From positions 22,098 through 30,890 of the forward strand of contig NVVP01000029.1 in NCBI GenBank assembly GCA_002402245.1: 8,793 nt of DNA, written 5' to 3'. The notes below the pieces were generated by a model. The model saw only the letters and a list, made by a program, of their open reading frames with translations, made no database searches and had not been told where the DNA came from. Shown piece by piece: positions 7,468-8,793 of this stretch (positions within the stretch are counted from its first letter, which is position 1; every line of letters starts with the position of its first letter). The position numbers were made by a program, and so were the translations under genes. Origin of the DNA: Gammaproteobacteria bacterium. Its GTDB lineage: Bacteria; Pseudomonadota; Gammaproteobacteria; Nitrosococcales; Methylophagaceae.

Positions 7468-8061
7468 TTAGGTTTAAAATGAGAATATTTATAACCATTT
7501 TAGTGAGTATTGTTATTACCTCATGCTCTAAGCTCACGCCAGAACAAGTTGCACAAACTGAGCAATGTTATGGCGGTAATTATTCCAAATATCTAAATGG
7601 TAGGTCTTCAGATTATTCATCTGAACTGACTATTCCTGAGTCGGAATGGCTAGTATTTCGTGAAAAATTAGAAGTATTTTCAAGTGAACATAATTTGAAT
7701 ATTTACTTTGACGTTCAAAAAACGTTCGGCTGGTATTCTTCTTCGATTTGTTCCAGCGACGGCTTATACTTAAATATTTATAGTTTAAATATCGATTCTA
7801 ATGAGCCTTTTGCTCCTTTCCATATAACATTGTATGCATATAAAGATAGGGAAAAATGGATTCGATTTTCAAAATTATTGGAGTCATTCCTCATTAAAAA
7901 CTGGAAAGAATATTACAATGGTAAACCTGTATGGACTTCCGACCTTAGGCAGGGTTGAATCAAACCTAACAAATAGCTCCTGCTGACATTTTACTCCGTT
8001 GCCAATTTTGTGTTAAATAACACAAAATCACCAACTCTATAAAATGCAGCAGAGCAAAGCG
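7468..8061 (+). mobile_element. Solitary integron-type gene cassette (594 bp)
   Basis: The element starts at G^TTAGGT (core GTTAGGT at 7467-7473, matching GTTRRRY). It carries one ORF in the same direction whose ATG is 5 nt past the core. It ends with an attC-like site whose left core ACCTAAC (7964-7970) is the exact reverse complement of GTTAGGT. That complementarity is what a circularised cassette would need to form a perfect attC. The gap from ORF stop to attC is only 5 nt. This compact architecture is characteristic of mobile cassettes moved by IntI integrases. No intI gene, attI or second attC is visible. The right junction GTTAGCA departs from consensus, so the cassette probably sits in a secondary G^TT site or is an array relic. 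Confidence 0.8.
7479..7958 (+). CDS. Cassette-encoded hypothetical lipoprotein
   Basis: This 159-aa protein does not match a family I recognise. A short signal peptide (residues 1-15) ends in ITSC, a type II lipobox with Cys16 as the lipidation site. Ser at +2 does not signal inner-membrane retention, so outer-membrane anchoring is likely if the +2 rule holds. The mature part has two further cysteines (Cys30, Cys91) that could form a disulfide. It is rich in Tyr, Ser and Trp and has no internal membrane segment, so it looks like a small periplasm-facing domain. Translation probably uses TAGG of the recombination core itself as the Shine-Dalgarno, 6 nt before ATG 7479. Many integron cassettes encode such orphan secreted proteins. 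The cassette shows no promoter of its own. Confidence 0.85.
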   Translation: MRIFITILVSIVITSCSKLTPEQVAQTEQCYGGNYSKYLNGRSSDYSSELTIPESEWLVFREKLEVFSSEHNLNIYFDVQKTFGWYSSSICSSDGLYLNIYSLNIDSNEPFAPFHITLYAYKDREKWIRFSKLLESFLIKNWKEYYNGKPVWTSDLRQG

Positions 8062-8067
8062 TTAGCA
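7964..8067 (+). repeat. attC-like recombination site of the cassette
   Basis: This 104-nt imperfect palindrome has attC architecture. The R'' core is ACCTAAC (7964-7970), followed by unpaired AAATA. The left arm (7976-7993) pairs with the right arm TAAAATGCAGCAGAGC (8040-8055) at all 16 positions if two left-arm bases, a C near 7979 and A7986, are bulged out. Then come unpaired AAAGC and the right core GTTAGCA (8061-8067). An inner hairpin, ATTTTGTGTTA (8005-8015) with TAACACAAAAT (8018-8028), closes the structure, backed by GTTG 7998 with CAAC 8032. Two extrahelical bases on one arm are a known feature that sets which attC strand IntI recognises. Only the right core deviates from GTTRRRY. 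Confidence 0.8.
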
Positions 8068-8092
8068 AGCAAAGCTGAGTTTTATCGATTAA

Positions 8093-8121
8093 TTGATATA
8101 TTAATAAACCTTACTTATTAC
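8093..8121 (+). promoter_or_regulatory. Candidate promoter of the coiled-coil gene
   Basis: TTGATA (8093-8098) and TATTAC (8116-8121) are spaced 17 nt apart, a reasonable sigma-70 pair, ahead of the GTG at 8138. The expected start point is near the Shine-Dalgarno, which would leave a very short leader and weakens the call. Confidence 0.3.
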
Positions 8122-8137
8122 CTAATAGAGGTGCTAT

Positions 8138-8749
8138 GTGTTTGGAATCGTAAAAAAGTCTACGTTAATAGCTGTTCAAAAACAGCTAGAGAAAGAAATA
8201 GAGAAACTAGAATCACCTAAAGTCAAAGATGCGCTCAAGATGCTCAATCTTGAGTCCCGTATTAAGGAACTCAAAAGTGAAGAAATTAATGTATTAAAGC
8301 GAATTGAAGTATCTAAAGCCGAAGCTATTGATATTTTATCTACTGCAGAGAATGAAGCAAACATTCTTAAGGGAAAGATAATCTCCGATACTCAGCGAGA
8401 ATGCAATCGACTAATCGAGAGTGCAGAAGCTGATAGTCAGAAAGCATTAAAGGGAATTGAAATATCTAAAACTGAAGCTATTGAGATTTTAACTACTGCA
8501 AAAAATGAAGCAAACCTTCTTAAGGAAAAGACAATCGCTGATGCTCAGCGAGAATGCAATCGGCTAATCGAGAATGCAGAAACTGATAGTCAGAAAGCAT
8601 TAAATGGAATTGAAATATCTAAAACCGAAGCTATTGATATTTTAACTACTGCAAAAAATCAAGGGGTCAGTAAAATCAAGGGGTCAGCGAACTTGATTTT
8701 TAATGAATTTTACTGCTCTGGGATTTCAATTATAATTTCTGACATTTAG
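8138..8749 (+). CDS. Tandem-repeat coiled-coil protein, probably 3'-truncated
   Basis: Function not recognised. I chose GTG 8138 because GAGGTG (8128-8133) lies just upstream; the overlapping ATG at 8136 stops after five codons. As it stands the frame encodes 203 aa. Residues 1-54 are charged and helical (LEKEIEKLESPK, ESRIKELKSEE). From residue 55 a 51-aa unit starting IE-SK-EAI-IL repeats almost perfectly, with Ala/Glu spacing typical of long coiled coils like ATP synthase b or DUF4041-type phage proteins. The third unit breaks off after ILTTAKN at base 8659. The last 29 residues come from a GGGGTCAG repeat and from sequence antisense to the mutM 3' end, which the ORF overlaps by 20 nt. The native C-terminus and any catalytic domain appear lost, so it may be a pseudogene. 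It could be a former second cassette; this is speculative. Confidence 0.6.
   Translation: MFGIVKKSTLIAVQKQLEKEIEKLESPKVKDALKMLNLESRIKELKSEEINVLKRIEVSKAEAIDILSTAENEANILKGKIISDTQRECNRLIESAEADSQKALKGIEISKTEAIEILTTAKNEANLLKEKTIADAQRECNRLIENAETDSQKALNGIEISKTEAIDILTTAKNQGVSKIKGSANLIFNEFYCSGISIIISDI
8301..8659 (+). repeat. 153-bp tandem repeats in the coiled-coil gene (2.3 copies)
   Basis: Copies begin at 8301, 8454 and 8607, spaced exactly 153 bp (51 codons). Copies are highly similar at the DNA level, including synonymous sites, pointing to recent duplication. Copy 3 follows copy 2 up to base 8659 and then departs completely, which marks a rearrangement breakpoint. Confidence 0.9.
8655..8700 (+). 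mobile_element. GGGGTCAG repeat with hairpin, likely remnant of an IS200/RAYT-type element
   Basis: AAAATCAAGGGGTCAG occurs twice, at 8655-8670 and 8672-8687, as a 17-bp tandem. The second copy forms a hairpin: AAAATCAAG (8672-8680) pairs with CTTGATTTT (8692-8700). From general knowledge, CAAGGGGTCAG motifs often border Y1 (REP-associated) transposase genes in gammaproteobacteria. No transposase is present here, so this is at most an end or scar. It starts exactly where the coiled-coil repeat breaks. Confidence 0.5.
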
Positions 8750-8760
8750 GGCAGTAAAAT
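8707..8760. repeat. 13-bp inverted repeat across the mutM 3' end
   Basis: ATTTTACTGCTCT (8707-8719) and AGGGCAGTAAAAT (8748-8760) are inverted with one mismatch (a G-T wobble when folded), 28 nt apart. The right arm lies in the mutM coding region (Phe-Tyr-Cys-Pro) and the left arm beyond its stop. There is no T-tract after it on the - strand, so it is a poor terminator. Confidence 0.55.
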
Positions 8761-8793
8761 GTCGCTCTTTGTGCATCTTTATAATGTTTTATC
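8730..8793 (-). CDS. mutM: Formamidopyrimidine-DNA glycosylase, C-terminal end (partial)
   Basis: MutM (Fpg) removes 8-oxoguanine and other oxidised purines from DNA. Only the last 20 codons lie in the window; the gene enters from the right edge and ends at TAA (8732-8730). The readable C-terminus contains KDAQRATFYCPKCQKL. This closely matches the end of E. coli MutM (KHAQRATFYCRQCQK, from memory) and carries the last two cysteines of its C-terminal zinc finger, CxxC. The rest of the enzyme, including the N-terminal catalytic Pro, lies outside. The stop overlaps the 3' end of the convergent coiled-coil ORF by 20 nt. Confidence 0.85.
   Translation of the reverse strand, partial: IKHYKDAQRATFYCPKCQKL

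Noticed and set aside
8136..8153. ATG 8136 as start of the coiled-coil gene
   Set aside because: That frame stops after five codons; the overlapping GTG 8138 opens the long frame.
8176..8364. Minus-strand 62-codon ORF in the coiled-coil gene
   Set aside because: It is a mirror of the charged repeat region, a typical shadow of low-complexity coding sequence.
8301..8659. Tandem repeats as a CRISPR array
   Set aside because: The unit is 153 bp, codes in one frame and has no spacer alternation.

Overview
The window is AT-rich chromosomal DNA of a gammaproteobacterium. The evidence is an RluD of 326 aa with its catalytic Asp at residue 139, a MutM C-terminus of enterobacterial type, a stand-alone second EF-G, and a complex I operon that ends nuoM-nuoN. 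A marine Alteromonadales-like host (Shewanella, Moritella or Psychromonas relatives) fits the gene set and base composition, but the genus is an inference and I do not fix it.

Layout. Positions 1-2839 hold the 3' end of a nuo (NADH:quinone oxidoreductase) operon on the + strand: a nuoM fragment, complete nuoN, and a small DUF2818 membrane protein that starts at a GTG whose Shine-Dalgarno overlaps the nuoN stop. Positions 3016-5109 hold a complete EF-G2 gene (fusA2), closed by a strong intrinsic terminator at 5141-5173. Positions 5390-5908 encode an Spr-like NlpC/P60 lipoprotein peptidase bracketed by a 17-bp inverted repeat. Convergent to it, 6001-6981 (-) is rluD, with a perfect TATAAT upstream.

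The accessory part lies between rluD and mutM (about 7020-8730). It contains a compact element with every hallmark of an integron gene cassette: 594 bp, starting TTAGGT at 7468, carrying one lipoprotein ORF (7479-7958), and ending in a 104-bp attC-like site (7964-8067). That site has complementary core sites, a stem with two bulged bases and an inner hairpin. No integrase gene and no second attC are visible, so it looks like a solitary cassette at a secondary (G^TT) site or the relic of an array. It is followed by a coiled-coil protein with 153-bp (51-aa) tandem repeats. Its third repeat is cut off abruptly by a duplicated GGGGTCAG motif with a hairpin, probably the scar of an IS200/RAYT-type element. 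The last 60 bases, on the - strand, encode the zinc-finger C-terminus of MutM (Fpg), a partial gene easy to miss.

How the genes work together. The left half is housekeeping: respiratory proton pumping, a translation factor and rRNA pseudouridylation. The NlpC lipoprotein acts on peptidoglycan. The rluD-mutM interval seems to be an insertion hotspot where a cassette, a repeat protein and a mobile-element scar have accumulated.
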